NCBI GenBank assembly: GCA_910588655.1
Contig: CAJUPJ010000037.1
Coordinates: 1-36,283 of the forward strand
Reading direction: 5' to 3'
Length of the DNA: 36,283 nt
Source: an uncultured Lachnospiraceae bacterium
Lineage (GTDB): Bacteria; Bacillota; Clostridia; Lachnospirales; Lachnospiraceae
The notes under the pieces were generated by a model. That model did not search any database. It had not been told where the DNA came from and saw nothing but the letters and a program-made list of their open reading frames with translations. Shown here piece by piece: positions 8,995 through 17,400 of this stretch (positions are counted from its first letter, which is position 1; each line of letters starts with the position of its first letter). The position numbers were made by a program, and so were the translations under genes.

Positions 8995-9023
8995 TTGCGC
9001 ACCTTTTTCAAAAGTTGCGCAAC
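8995..9023 (-). promoter_or_regulatory. Candidate operator for the galactanase gene
   Basis: GTTGCGCAAC at 9014-9023 is a perfect 10-bp palindrome, and its core TTGCGCA recurs at 8995-9001, exactly 20 bases away, about two helical turns. Both lie between the candidate promoter and the start codon. CG-centred palindromes of this sort are typical of LacI-type repressors, which would fit control by sugar. The repressor is not in the window. Confidence 0.45.
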
Positions 9024-9059
9024 CGATTGTCCTTATATTGGTAGTATAGCACTATTATT

Positions 9060-9087
9060 TTTATATAACTATTGCAGAAAGTTACAA
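9060..9087 (-). promoter_or_regulatory. Candidate promoter of the galactanase gene
   Basis: On the minus strand TTGTAA (9087-9082) and TATAAA (9065-9060) are separated by 16 bases. Transcription would start near 9053, leaving a leader of about 125 bases that contains the TTGCGCA sites. Confidence 0.4.
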
Positions 9088-9127
9088 AGTTTCTATTTAT
9101 CTTTTGTGAATTATACACAAAAAAGAC

Positions 9128-9176
9128 AAAGTTTTATTGTGTAATATTTTTACTGTTTTATGTATGCAATATATAG
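9128..9176. repeat. Dispersed intergenic repeat, copy 1
   Basis: These 49 bases match 11672-11720 with five mismatches (about 90% identity by eye), and weaker similarity extends on both sides. Both copies are A/T-rich, intergenic and in the same orientation. It starts AAAGTTTTATT and ends CAATATATAG. Confidence 0.6.
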
Positions 9177-9243
9177 ATTTACTCTTTTAGCTACATATAC
9201 ATTTATAATCCATGTATCAAATCTATAAAACAAGGATATAATA

Positions 9244-9489
9244 CTATTTTATATGTGCAGTAATAATTGTATAACTATATGCGTTTACTGTTAAAATACA
9301 ATTTTCTATACTTATATACCAGTTTTTTCCTTTTCTTGTAATAACTGCATCTGGGGATTTTATTTTACCACTGCACCATGCAACAACATCATTTGTATCT
9401 AAATTAAGATTTCTTTTTATCCTGCCAGCACCTAATTCAGTTGTATGAAGTTTATCTAAATTATTAAGTAATAAATTATCTCTATCCAT
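9244..9489 (-). CDS. DUF3781 family protein
   Basis: An 81-residue complete protein that I recognise as DUF3781. The LLLNNLDKLHTTELGAGRIKRN start, the DVVAWCSGKIKSPDAVITRKGKNWYI centre and the VNAYSYTIITAH end are all characteristic. Family members are small, widespread in Firmicutes and of unknown function. There are no membrane or signal segments. A possible AAAGAGG site lies 11 bases before the ATG. No operon partner is evident, since flanking gaps are over 200 bases. Confidence 0.9.
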   Translation of the reverse strand: MDRDNLLLNNLDKLHTTELGAGRIKRNLNLDTNDVVAWCSGKIKSPDAVITRKGKNWYISIENCILTVNAYSYTIITAHIK

Positions 9490-9644
9490 ATTTAATCTAT
9501 CCTCTTTAATTAAATTATCCTTAAAAAATTATAACACAAATACTTAATGCCTCTAATTTATTATGGAAAATATATAGAACAAAAATAAATTAAAATTATT
9601 TATATTTGCATACATTTCTTTGCATTGTAAGTTTAATATAAGAA

Positions 9645-9671
9645 AAGCACCTAGATTTTTCTAAGTGCCTT
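9645..9671 (-). terminator. Hairpin terminator
   Basis: AAGCACCTAG (9645-9654) pairs with CTAAGTGCCTT (9661-9671) with one mismatch and one bulge; on the minus strand it is followed by TTTTCTT. It lies downstream of the decayed acetyltransferase. The rest of 9490-9737 shows nothing else I can name. Confidence 0.5.
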
Positions 9672-9737
9672 GTATTTCTTTCTAAGTATAATTTGTCTTC
9701 TATAATAAATCCACAATAAACCAGAAACTATCAGTAT

Positions 9738-10020
9738 CTATAATTTAAATTTAAATATACACTTTTCTGTTTCACCTTTATCACGCATATCATTATTTTC
9801 TGGTAATTCTGTTATTCACAAAAATTCACCACCTGCATATTCACAAGTTTTTCTTGATGCATAGTTACCGGGATTACAAGTAATAACCACATATTCCAAA
9901 TTATGTTTTCTTGCCAGCTCAAACAACAATAAACATGCTTTAACCTTTCTGGTTTATGGCTTGCCAGACCATACAATATCATTATTTTACTATAATGATA
10001 TTCTCTGACAATAAGCAGCA
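9738..10020 (-). pseudogene. Decayed GNAT acetyltransferase, C-terminal remnant
   Basis: Reading the minus strand in one frame from about 9948 gives VKACLLLLFELARKHNLEYV, then an acetyltransferase-like VITCNPGNYASRKTCEYAGGEFL, then a TGA at 9818-9816. The same frame continues as ITELPENNDMRDKGETEKCI to a stop at 9738. This matches the C-terminal half of GNAT enzymes, which transfer acetyl groups from acetyl-CoA: a helix, the strand with CNPGN, then the GGEF and ELP segments. Upstream, the expected acetyl-CoA loop appears only in another frame and contains a stop, and the N-terminal half is missing. It is therefore a truncated, frameshifted and stop-interrupted relic. The left boundary is firm and the right one approximate. 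Confidence 0.65.
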
Positions 10021-10032
10021 AAGCTTTCTTAT

Positions 10033-10839
10033 CTATGCTAAATGCATTGGCTGGTCTTCTAGCTCCTTAACTATATCAAGAGATAATTCCGTAGCTTCTG
10101 CTATTTCGTCTAAGGTCATTTTGCCTGACTTTATTAAATGAACCGCTGTTCTTTTTGCCTTATTTTGTTCCGCTTTATTTCTCATATCTTCCATAATTTT
10201 GCACATAGCTGCTACTCCTTTCCCGTCCTGCTTAAAATATCTTGCTCTTTTAGCAAGCGCTTCATAGTTCATATCATCAGGGTTAGTGCATGAAAAATCA
10301 TGCATAAGCTTACCAGCTTCATCATTGCCCCTGTATTTTCCATTAACATATATAATATGCGGACCATCATCAAACAATACTTTCTTTTCCCTGATATTGA
10401 CATATCTCTCCACTGTGTATACTTGCTGGTTTCCTTGCATAACATCATTTTCTGTAATAAAAATAACATAGCTGTCAGGAATATTTTCCGTATCATCCCC
10501 TGGTTTTAATATATGTGCATCTAATAAGCTGCTGTTATGCCTTGCCCTTTTTGCGCCTGCTCCTGCGTCTGACCTCTGGATTTCTATGTCAAATTCTTTC
10601 CCAGTGCTGTCAACCGCATGGACATCTAAAATAGCAGAACGCCCTTGCAAATTCTTCAATGGCTCTTGTGTCCTGACTGACTTAATTTTTATATCCTCCC
10701 GCCCTAAAATAATCCTTAGTATCAGTTCCACACCCTCAAAATTATCTGCAAGGCAGACCGTTATAAAATCATCATCCATATACCGGAGCGGTTTCAGACG
10801 CTCTAAATCTTGTTTATGTACCTGTTCTGTTGTACTCAA
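10033..10839 (-). CDS. Rpn family / PD-(D/E)XK nuclease family transposase-like protein
   Basis: About 268 residues. The N-terminal two thirds match the PD-(D/E)XK transposase-like family that includes the recombination-promoting nuclease RpnA. The signs are LERLKPLRYMDDDFITVCLAD at the start and the nuclease core RSAILDVHAVDSTGKEFDIEIQRSD, with Asp in ILDVHA and the EIQ in place of (D/E)XK. A Lys-rich helical tail follows, with a short helix-turn-helix-like MTLDEIAEATELSLDIVKEL. These proteins are abundant in Lachnospiraceae, often as degraded copies; this one is full length. A GTG at 10848 overlaps the AGAAGG site, while the TTG at 10839 lies eight bases after it, so I chose 10839. Confidence 0.85.
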   Translation of the reverse strand: MSTTEQVHKQDLERLKPLRYMDDDFITVCLADNFEGVELILRIILGREDIKIKSVRTQEPLKNLQGRSAILDVHAVDSTGKEFDIEIQRSDAGAGAKRARHNSSLLDAHILKPGDDTENIPDSYVIFITENDVMQGNQQVYTVERYVNIREKKVLFDDGPHIIYVNGKYRGNDEAGKLMHDFSCTNPDDMNYEALAKRARYFKQDGKGVAAMCKIMEDMRNKAEQNKAKRTAVHLIKSGKMTLDEIAEATELSLDIVKELEDQPMHLA

Positions 10840-10873
10840 AAATATCACCTTCTTCCATTTTACACATATTATA

Positions 10874-11449
10874 CTAAGCCTGCTTGTACATTTCCTGGAA
10901 CATTTTTATAACCTCACTGGCAGATATCCCCTCACGTCCTGCATAACTGGTAATCTCCGAAAGCTGTTCTTTAATATATCCCCACGGCTCATCTTTTCCA
11001 ATACAGATAAATGTTTTTACTTTATGCCAGTTTCCAGAAAGTCCTGGTATTTCTTCCAGAAGCTGTTCCAATGGCAGTAAAGATATTAAAACTTCCCCTG
11101 TCCCTGCCTGGTACAATGTGTCTTCGATTACCTTTTTCCCTGTTATTGTAATATTCTCTGGAACACAGACTGCAACTGGCGGTTTGCGGAGTGGTCTTTT
11201 TCCCCATGCTTTATTCAAAAGGAATACAAAAAGATTTACTGCTGCCGTATAATCTGCTATTATCCCTCTGTGAAGTGGTGATATAATTTTTACATTATCT
11301 GGTGTATTTTCTGCTGCATGTACAGCCTCCCCACCGTATGCAAGTATTTTACCACTTGTTTCATTGTATGCTATAAGGGATTTTTCTTTTAAAATTATTC
11401 CTCTGCCCTGTATATAAATACTAATATCTGCTGGCTCAAAATAATGCAT
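10874..11449 (-). CDS. Half-length MreB-like (actin family) protein
   Basis: A 191-residue protein resembling the first half of MreB, the actin-like filament protein that guides cell-wall synthesis in rods. Matching segments are ISIYIQGRGIILKEKSLIAYN, GKILAYGGEAV, the TPDNVKIISPLHRGIIADYTA region and AVCVPENITITGKKVIEDTLYQAG. Normal MreB is about 330-340 residues. Here the frame ends where subdomain II would begin, and the phosphate-2 and adenosine motifs are absent, as is the usual DLGT phosphate-1 loop. The start has a strong GGGAGGG site four to five bases before the ATG and the frame is intact, so it looks expressed rather than freshly broken. It may be a regulator or adaptor rather than a filament-forming ATPase. 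It precedes the Rpn-like gene by 25 bases. Confidence 0.7.
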   Translation of the reverse strand: MHYFEPADISIYIQGRGIILKEKSLIAYNETSGKILAYGGEAVHAAENTPDNVKIISPLHRGIIADYTAAVNLFVFLLNKAWGKRPLRKPPVAVCVPENITITGKKVIEDTLYQAGTGEVLISLLPLEQLLEEIPGLSGNWHKVKTFICIGKDEPWGYIKEQLSEITSYAGREGISASEVIKMFQEMYKQA

Positions 11450-11523
11450 GTTATCCCTCCCTTATAACAATTCTGGTATAATCATGAATTTATTATATCA
11501 CTACTTGCTGTTGCTGGCAATAT

Positions 11524-11559
11524 AATATTTAAAAGGGCTTTTATGCCCTTTTAAATATT
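11524..11559. terminator. Strong bidirectional hairpin between the CRISPR operon and the MreB-like gene
   Basis: Arms of 15 perfectly paired bases (11524-11538 and 11545-11559) enclose the 6-base loop TTTTAT, with AAAAGGGC and GCCCTTTT at the heart and A/T on both sides. It can act as a rho-independent terminator in either direction. It is the first strong terminator seen after the CARF gene, about 240 bases beyond its stop, so it probably ends the long CRISPR-associated operon. Confidence 0.65.
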
Positions 11560-11671
11560 TATAAACCCTCCTGCCTGTATATGCCCAGTAACAAGACTGG
11601 TGATTTGTGCTACTTCAATCGTACATATAAGATGTGTCCTATAATGGTCTTATTAATTGTATACAGAAAAT

Positions 11672-11720
11672 AAAGTTTTATTATGTAATATTTTTATTGT
11701 TCTATATATTCAATATATAG
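11672..11720. repeat. Dispersed intergenic repeat, copy 2
   Basis: Second copy of the 49-base A/T-rich intergenic sequence seen at 9128-9176, in the same orientation with five mismatches. It lies between the operon-end hairpin and the CARF gene. Confidence 0.6.
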
Positions 11721-11800
11721 AAATGTTTATTTTATAAAACCAACATTTCTATACTGGTACATATATATTAATAATTATATCTGGAGTTTACAACAGGATG

Positions 11801-13201
11801 TTAAATTTTATCAAAATATAAACTATCCCCTGAAATATCTAATGCTTCTTCTAACGCCCTTTTTACTATTTCGGGCTGTCCCATTACATCTGTAATTTTA
11901 ATTCCAGGCTGGAAACTCTGCATCAGCCTGGCTGTCTGGCTGTCTTTGGTTAATTCATCTTCCATAAATATTTGTAAATACTTGTCAATATTTGAACGTT
12001 GTTCCTCCTCGCTTGCATGGTTAATATGGTCTCTTATAGAATTAATAAACAAATAATACGTAAAAAACTTTTTTTGTCTTATAAATTCATCACCATATTT
12101 TTTAAATCCCTCTATTCTTTTATTATATACTTCATCATAAGTATCACATCTTTTACCATTACCATACAACAGCTTATTAATAGTTTTAGAAGGCTTGGTA
12201 TCTTTAAACAGGTACACTGGTATTCTTTCATTAAAAATTGTTATTGCCTGCTGTAATAAATTATATTTCATACACCACTTAACCAATAACTTCACATTTT
12301 TCATGTCTTTATTGTTTTTTTCACCATCATTATCCAGTTGTTCTAATCCCATCCTGTCTTTTAAAATATCCAGCGACAACATAAATAAAGGATTATTACT
12401 TTCGTAGGATTTTTCATACTTTTCTATTTCATTAATAACATTGAACCAGAGTTTTACAGTTGTATCAACCTGGCATAATAATAAAGAAGAATAAAATTTA
12501 TCCATTACATCAAGAACACCTTTTTCTAAATCACTATTATCTTCATAATCATCAATCACTTCCCTTAAAGCGTTGATTTTTCCTGTACTGCAAAAAAGTT
12601 TTAACGCAGAATAAAAATCTATAGCATGTCCTGTACTTGTATTCATTATAACTTCTAGTGGGGAACTTTCTGTATAATTAACACTAGAGTTAAATGAATT
12701 AGTAAGTGTCCCGCATAATTTAGTCCCTTTTAATGTGACAATTTTAGATACAACTTCGAGAAGTATTGCCACCTGGCGCTGTCCTCCTGATAAATCAACA
12801 TATAATTCATCTTTATTATCAATAGCATTTCCAATTCTTGAAACAACCTCCAGTATTTCTTTGTCATCTGGCTGGTCTGATATATCAAAAGGGATTAACT
12901 CTATACTGCCACCATCTATATTTTTTATAATTCCCTTTAATTTATCTTCAAATGAAATCCCACTATCCTTTCCAAACCCTCTTTCCTTTTCTCTTACACT
13001 ATCACTTTTTATTGTAAAAACTTTTTCAATTTTTTCTGCATTATATAAAAGCGCTGCTGGTCCTACATTGGTATAAGGTGCAGACACTTTATAATCATTC
13101 CCCATTCCGCCATACCAGGTTTCCTTGGCGGGAACTATAACTTCCTTTGTATATTTGTCAACAGGATACATGCTTACATACACTAATAATATTTTACTCA
13201 T
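11801..13201 (-). CDS. CARF-HEPN CRISPR ancillary effector (Csx1/Csx2/TM1812-like)
   Basis: A 466-residue protein expected to bind a cyclic oligoadenylate made by Cas10 and then cut RNA. The N-terminal 160 residues look like a CARF Rossmann domain: MSKILLVYVSMYP opens the first strand, and YVDLSGGQRQVAILLEVV at about 134-151 takes the place of the DITHGFR-type ligand loop of the TM1812 family. The C-terminal part is all-helical and carries an R-x4-H HEPN ribonuclease motif, Arg390 and His395 in SIRDHINHA. A GAGAGG site six bases before the ATG supports the start. It is the last gene of the operon, three bases after its neighbour. The family assignment is from motifs, not a search; the exact subfamily is open. 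Confidence 0.8.
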   Translation of the reverse strand: MSKILLVYVSMYPVDKYTKEVIVPAKETWYGGMGNDYKVSAPYTNVGPAALLYNAEKIEKVFTIKSDSVREKERGFGKDSGISFEDKLKGIIKNIDGGSIELIPFDISDQPDDKEILEVVSRIGNAIDNKDELYVDLSGGQRQVAILLEVVSKIVTLKGTKLCGTLTNSFNSSVNYTESSPLEVIMNTSTGHAIDFYSALKLFCSTGKINALREVIDDYEDNSDLEKGVLDVMDKFYSSLLLCQVDTTVKLWFNVINEIEKYEKSYESNNPLFMLSLDILKDRMGLEQLDNDGEKNNKDMKNVKLLVKWCMKYNLLQQAITIFNERIPVYLFKDTKPSKTINKLLYGNGKRCDTYDEVYNKRIEGFKKYGDEFIRQKKFFTYYLFINSIRDHINHASEEEQRSNIDKYLQIFMEDELTKDSQTARLMQSFQPGIKITDVMGQPEIVKRALEEALDISGDSLYFDKI

Positions 13202-13204
13202 TTT

Positions 13205-14428
13205 CTACCTCTCTTTCCTGCCATATATTTTATTGAAAATTACTAAAGAAGCTATAACTAATATCAATGATAAAACCAGCCAAAATATTAAACAAATTGT
13301 TTCCATTTTATTATTACACACTGGGTCTGTTATAAGTGCCAGAATACCTGATGCTAATGCGACAAAATCTATACACACTGACCCATATGTCAATATTCCC
13401 AGAAGCCTGTTTTCTTTTGCATCATAATCTGTCTTTGTATATTCCTGCATTAAATTAACCTGCAATTCCAGATGTTCTCTTTCATCATTAATATTTAACA
13501 GTCTAAGCAGCTTTTCATAATCTTCCTGGCCTTTGTAATCATATGTACATTCAATAAATTCATACTGGTTTTTAAACATAACATAATCTTCAAGCAGACC
13601 TGAAATCATTTTAAGCCTTTCCCTTTTATTTCTTTCCCTTGATATGCCACTTGCAAGTTCTGACATTTTAAGTAATTGTATTTTTTGTAGAATAACAAGT
13701 TCATACAATACTACCCTGAAACCAAACTGGCTGATTTCACATTCATTCTGGATTTTTAATCCTGTATGGTATCTTAACATGTTTTTTTCTTTAATATCTG
13801 TAGAATTAAGAGTATCTATAAGAAAATACCTGTTCTTGAATGGGATTTTCAACTTAAAATTATTATTTTCTACAAACCAGTTTCCTATATATTGTTTAAA
13901 AAAACGCTCTATTCCAAGCATATCTGGAAATTGTGCCTTTACATTAGCTATTTCTAATACAAATAATCCCACATTTGAAATAAACATTTGGAAATATAAT
14001 TTTCTTATTCCTATTTGGAATTTCCTTTCCTCCACTTTATTACCTATTACAGAAAAACCAATATTATAAGCATTATGCCCATCAAATATGACTTTTCCAT
14101 TTCTCTTAAGTATCCATAGACATGATGTTGCACTTTTCTGGTTGCAATTATAAAAAGTTTCAAATACCTCATCATAAAAATAATTTTTCTCTGTTTCAAG
14201 ATTATCTTCACTTTCAAAAGCATCTGTCAGAGAAATTTCATCCATGCCAGGTTTACTATCTTCACTTTTAATAACCTTTTTCCAATCTATGCCTAACTGC
14301 CTGCCTATATATGTTCTTAATTTTTCAAAACTATCAACATTTTTCTTACATTCCGAAAAATATACCGGAATAATTATTGTGTACATTCCAGGCTGGTCTG
14401 TTTCCTGGATATCTCTTTCTTCTGCCAC
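13205..14428 (-). CDS. Two-helix membrane protein with CorA-like topology
   Basis: I do not recognise the family. The product is 407 residues: a soluble N-terminal alpha/beta region, a long helical region (about 250-340) and two transmembrane helices near the C-terminus (about 343-368 and 377-399). These are joined by a very short loop and followed by a basic tail, IYGRKER. That is the topology of CorA channels, and CorA proteins are known effectors in some type III CRISPR systems. The CorA GMN signature is absent from the loop (ITDPVCNNKMET), so homology is unproven. The longest frame starts at 14467, but a GTG at 14428 has AAAGGAG eight bases upstream and lies 13 bases past the previous stop, so I chose it. 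Confidence 0.7.
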   Translation of the reverse strand: MAEERDIQETDQPGMYTIIIPVYFSECKKNVDSFEKLRTYIGRQLGIDWKKVIKSEDSKPGMDEISLTDAFESEDNLETEKNYFYDEVFETFYNCNQKSATSCLWILKRNGKVIFDGHNAYNIGFSVIGNKVEERKFQIGIRKLYFQMFISNVGLFVLEIANVKAQFPDMLGIERFFKQYIGNWFVENNNFKLKIPFKNRYFLIDTLNSTDIKEKNMLRYHTGLKIQNECEISQFGFRVVLYELVILQKIQLLKMSELASGISRERNKRERLKMISGLLEDYVMFKNQYEFIECTYDYKGQEDYEKLLRLLNINDEREHLELQVNLMQEYTKTDYDAKENRLLGILTYGSVCIDFVALASGILALITDPVCNNKMETICLIFWLVLSLILVIASLVIFNKIYGRKER

Positions 14429-14441
14429 ATTAACAGCTCCT

Positions 14442-17400
14442 TTACAATGGTTTATGAGGAAAGGCAAATGGGGTAATTTCTGGTAAATCTGTACTTTTGC
14501 TTATTGGATATATTTCTGCATACTTTATAAAGCCCTGCCCATATTCATCGTTCCTGTTTATAGTATCTGATTCCTTACGTCTTGCAGATGCAGTTTCATT
14601 TATTAAATATGCATACTGTACTTCGCTCCATTCAGCCATTCCTTCATATACCTGGTCTTCCATATCTGCACCATATTTTCTTTTTATCTCATCTGCATCC
14701 CAGTTTACATATTGCCATATATGAACCAGTTCATGTACTATGGTCAGTATTGCCTGGAGCTTAGGTGCACCATTTTCTGCCAGTATATAATATTTTCCCT
14801 TTTTAAATATAGAAACACCCAGTATACGGTTACTCATAATATGGCCAGGCACAAAAGTCCTGCCGATGGCTTTATGCAGGCGTTTCGCATTTACCATTTT
14901 AACCTGCACTGGCACGCTTATGCTTATTCCATAGAATATCCTGAGATTTTTCTTTACTTTATTGTAAATCTCAATAAATTCTCTTTCTGTCCTGACAGCA
15001 GTACGTCCACATATATGGCATCTTTCCCTGCTGTCTTTCAGGACTTCATAAAAAATCCCAGTAAGTTTTCTGCCACAAAAATCACAATAATGGCTGTTTT
15101 CCTCATTCTTTTTAATACTTTTTTCTATATCTTCTGCCAGATTTTTTTCTTTACGCGCCTGCCATAACCCTTTCCTGTCACAGCCAAGATTACATAATAA
15201 TTCCTGGACACCTGTAATATCCAGCCATTCTGGTGTTTCTTTTCCGCCAAACAAAAGATAATAGCTGGAATAATAAGGAAGATGTACAGGAATATTTCCA
15301 TTAACGTTAGTTTCTGCTGGTGTAGATTCTACTGTGGGTTCTGCTTCTAAAGAAATGCTGTTATTCAGGGTTTCAGTATGCCAGTCTAAATAATCATGTA
15401 TTATTTCAAATATTCTATGCCAGTTACGCCTTACTGACTGTAAAAGCCCTATATCCATATAACTGTCCTCAATTATATAAATACTATTATTATTAAGAAT
15501 TTTTTTACCCCCGTCATCTATATAATAAGTATTCTGGATAATCCTGCTGCATGGTGTAACAGCAGCAATAAATCCCTGGTTTTCAGCAAAAATACTTCTA
15601 AAAACTTCATTAATTAACATGGTTAATGTAATAATAACGTTCTGGCATATATCCCCATAATTTGAAAAATCCATGCATAAAACCTGTTTATTATAATAAC
15701 TTCTTTCAGGTACACCATTTAATTCTACTTTCCTGCAATTTACAAAATCATTGTATTGGTCTAACTTCCAGTAGGAAGGTGTTTTAACTGTAATATCTGC
15801 ATATTTAACTTGGATAAATATATTATTATATCTTGTATCATCTCCCATCAAAGGTGAATTTTCTATACAGGAAATAATATAATGCCGGTTCTGCCTGTAT
15901 GTTTTTCTTCCATCAATATGGTCTGAAGCGCGTCTTGTTATCAGCTTTCCGTCTGCATCTTGCCGTACTATTTCATAATACTTCCCACAGAAAGTAAAAA
16001 ACTGCCCTGGAAGATAGCGCTGGAAAGTCTGTCCTTTTAATTCTGTACCAAGATAATTATGGTTGCCATATTCATCTTCTGCAACATATTCTGCACTTTG
16101 TAAGTCTTCCAGAACAAGTTGTATAAATTTTTCATTTTCTATATAATAGTAATTCTTCATACACATATCTGTTTTTGAAAACTTTCTTTTTATACAGATT
16201 ACTTCTGAATTAAATGTGCACTCCTCTGAATTATGTGAAAAATATAATATCTCCCTGCCATTTTTACCAGACCTGGATTCCATCATTTTCTGGCTATACT
16301 TGCATATCATATGCCATAAATCATTTACAACGTTATTTACAGGCACATTAACAAGCTTTAATCCATCTTCTATTTCTTTCCCTGGTACAAGCCCTGTACT
16401 CATCCGCAGACAAAGACGTAATACAACATTTCTTTGTGTATTTGAATAATCTGCTGCAAAATATGGAATTGCTTTGCAATCCGCCTGGAAAAGCCCATTG
16501 TTTCCAGCCATATAATCTTTTAAAAGATATTCTGTGGATAAAATATTTACAAATCCCTGCTCAGATGACCTGGACGCAAAACACCTTTTAGTTTCAAACA
16601 TATTATATGATTCGTCTTCAGCAATTATATAACGGCATGGTTTTATATCTGCATTCCATAAATCTGCTTCTGTTTTAAAAACTGTGTCCATCATTTGTTC
16701 AGTTGCAGGCAGTTCTGCATACTTTAATAAATCATAATAATATTGTTTCATAATCCAATGCATATCTGTAACTGGAAATGCACTGCCACCATACCATGTT
16801 ACCTGTGGCACTTCATTCTTTAATGCAGCAATCCCAAGTTCTGTACCCATGCCAAGATACCTTGAAATACCAGGTATAATCCTGTGCTGCAGGCACTCCC
16901 TGTCTGTATTCCAGCACATATATGATGAAATACCCTCATTATGGCGGCTTGCTGACACCTCTGTAAAATTAGTTAATAATATATGTGACAACGCATCAAC
17001 CAGGCCATCACAATTTTTATCAATAGAACAATATACAATGTTATCTTTATTATTTTTAAAGTGCCTCGCCAGCGAATTTAAACCAACCTGTGCTGTTGCC
17101 AGCAGTTTTGATGGTTCTATAAGCACAACAAATCCAACATTATTAAAAAAATCCTGGTTTGTTTTCTGCATCTGCAAGTTATGTACACATGACCTTGTAA
17201 CAATTCCTATATCCAGGTCCTGTTCTTCATTATTTAGCACTCCTGTTTTCCATAAATAGGGCAGATTATTAACTTTTGTTAATCCAGCAATGCACCATGC
17301 CAGTATATCTTTTTCAATATCATGCCTGCCAAGTATAATTAAAACTTTTTTATTGTGTAATAATACCCTGTTCATAGGATAAAAAATATATGGAATTAAA

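Noticed and set aside
9812..10021. 69-residue frame reading ILYGLASHKPERLKHV
   Set aside because: It is an out-of-frame reading of the decayed acetyltransferase.
16885..16898. 14-base identity (TGCTGCAGGCACTC) between spacer 6 (35074-35087) and the metalloprotease-like gene
   Set aside because: The match does not extend over the 35-base spacer, so self-targeting is not supported.
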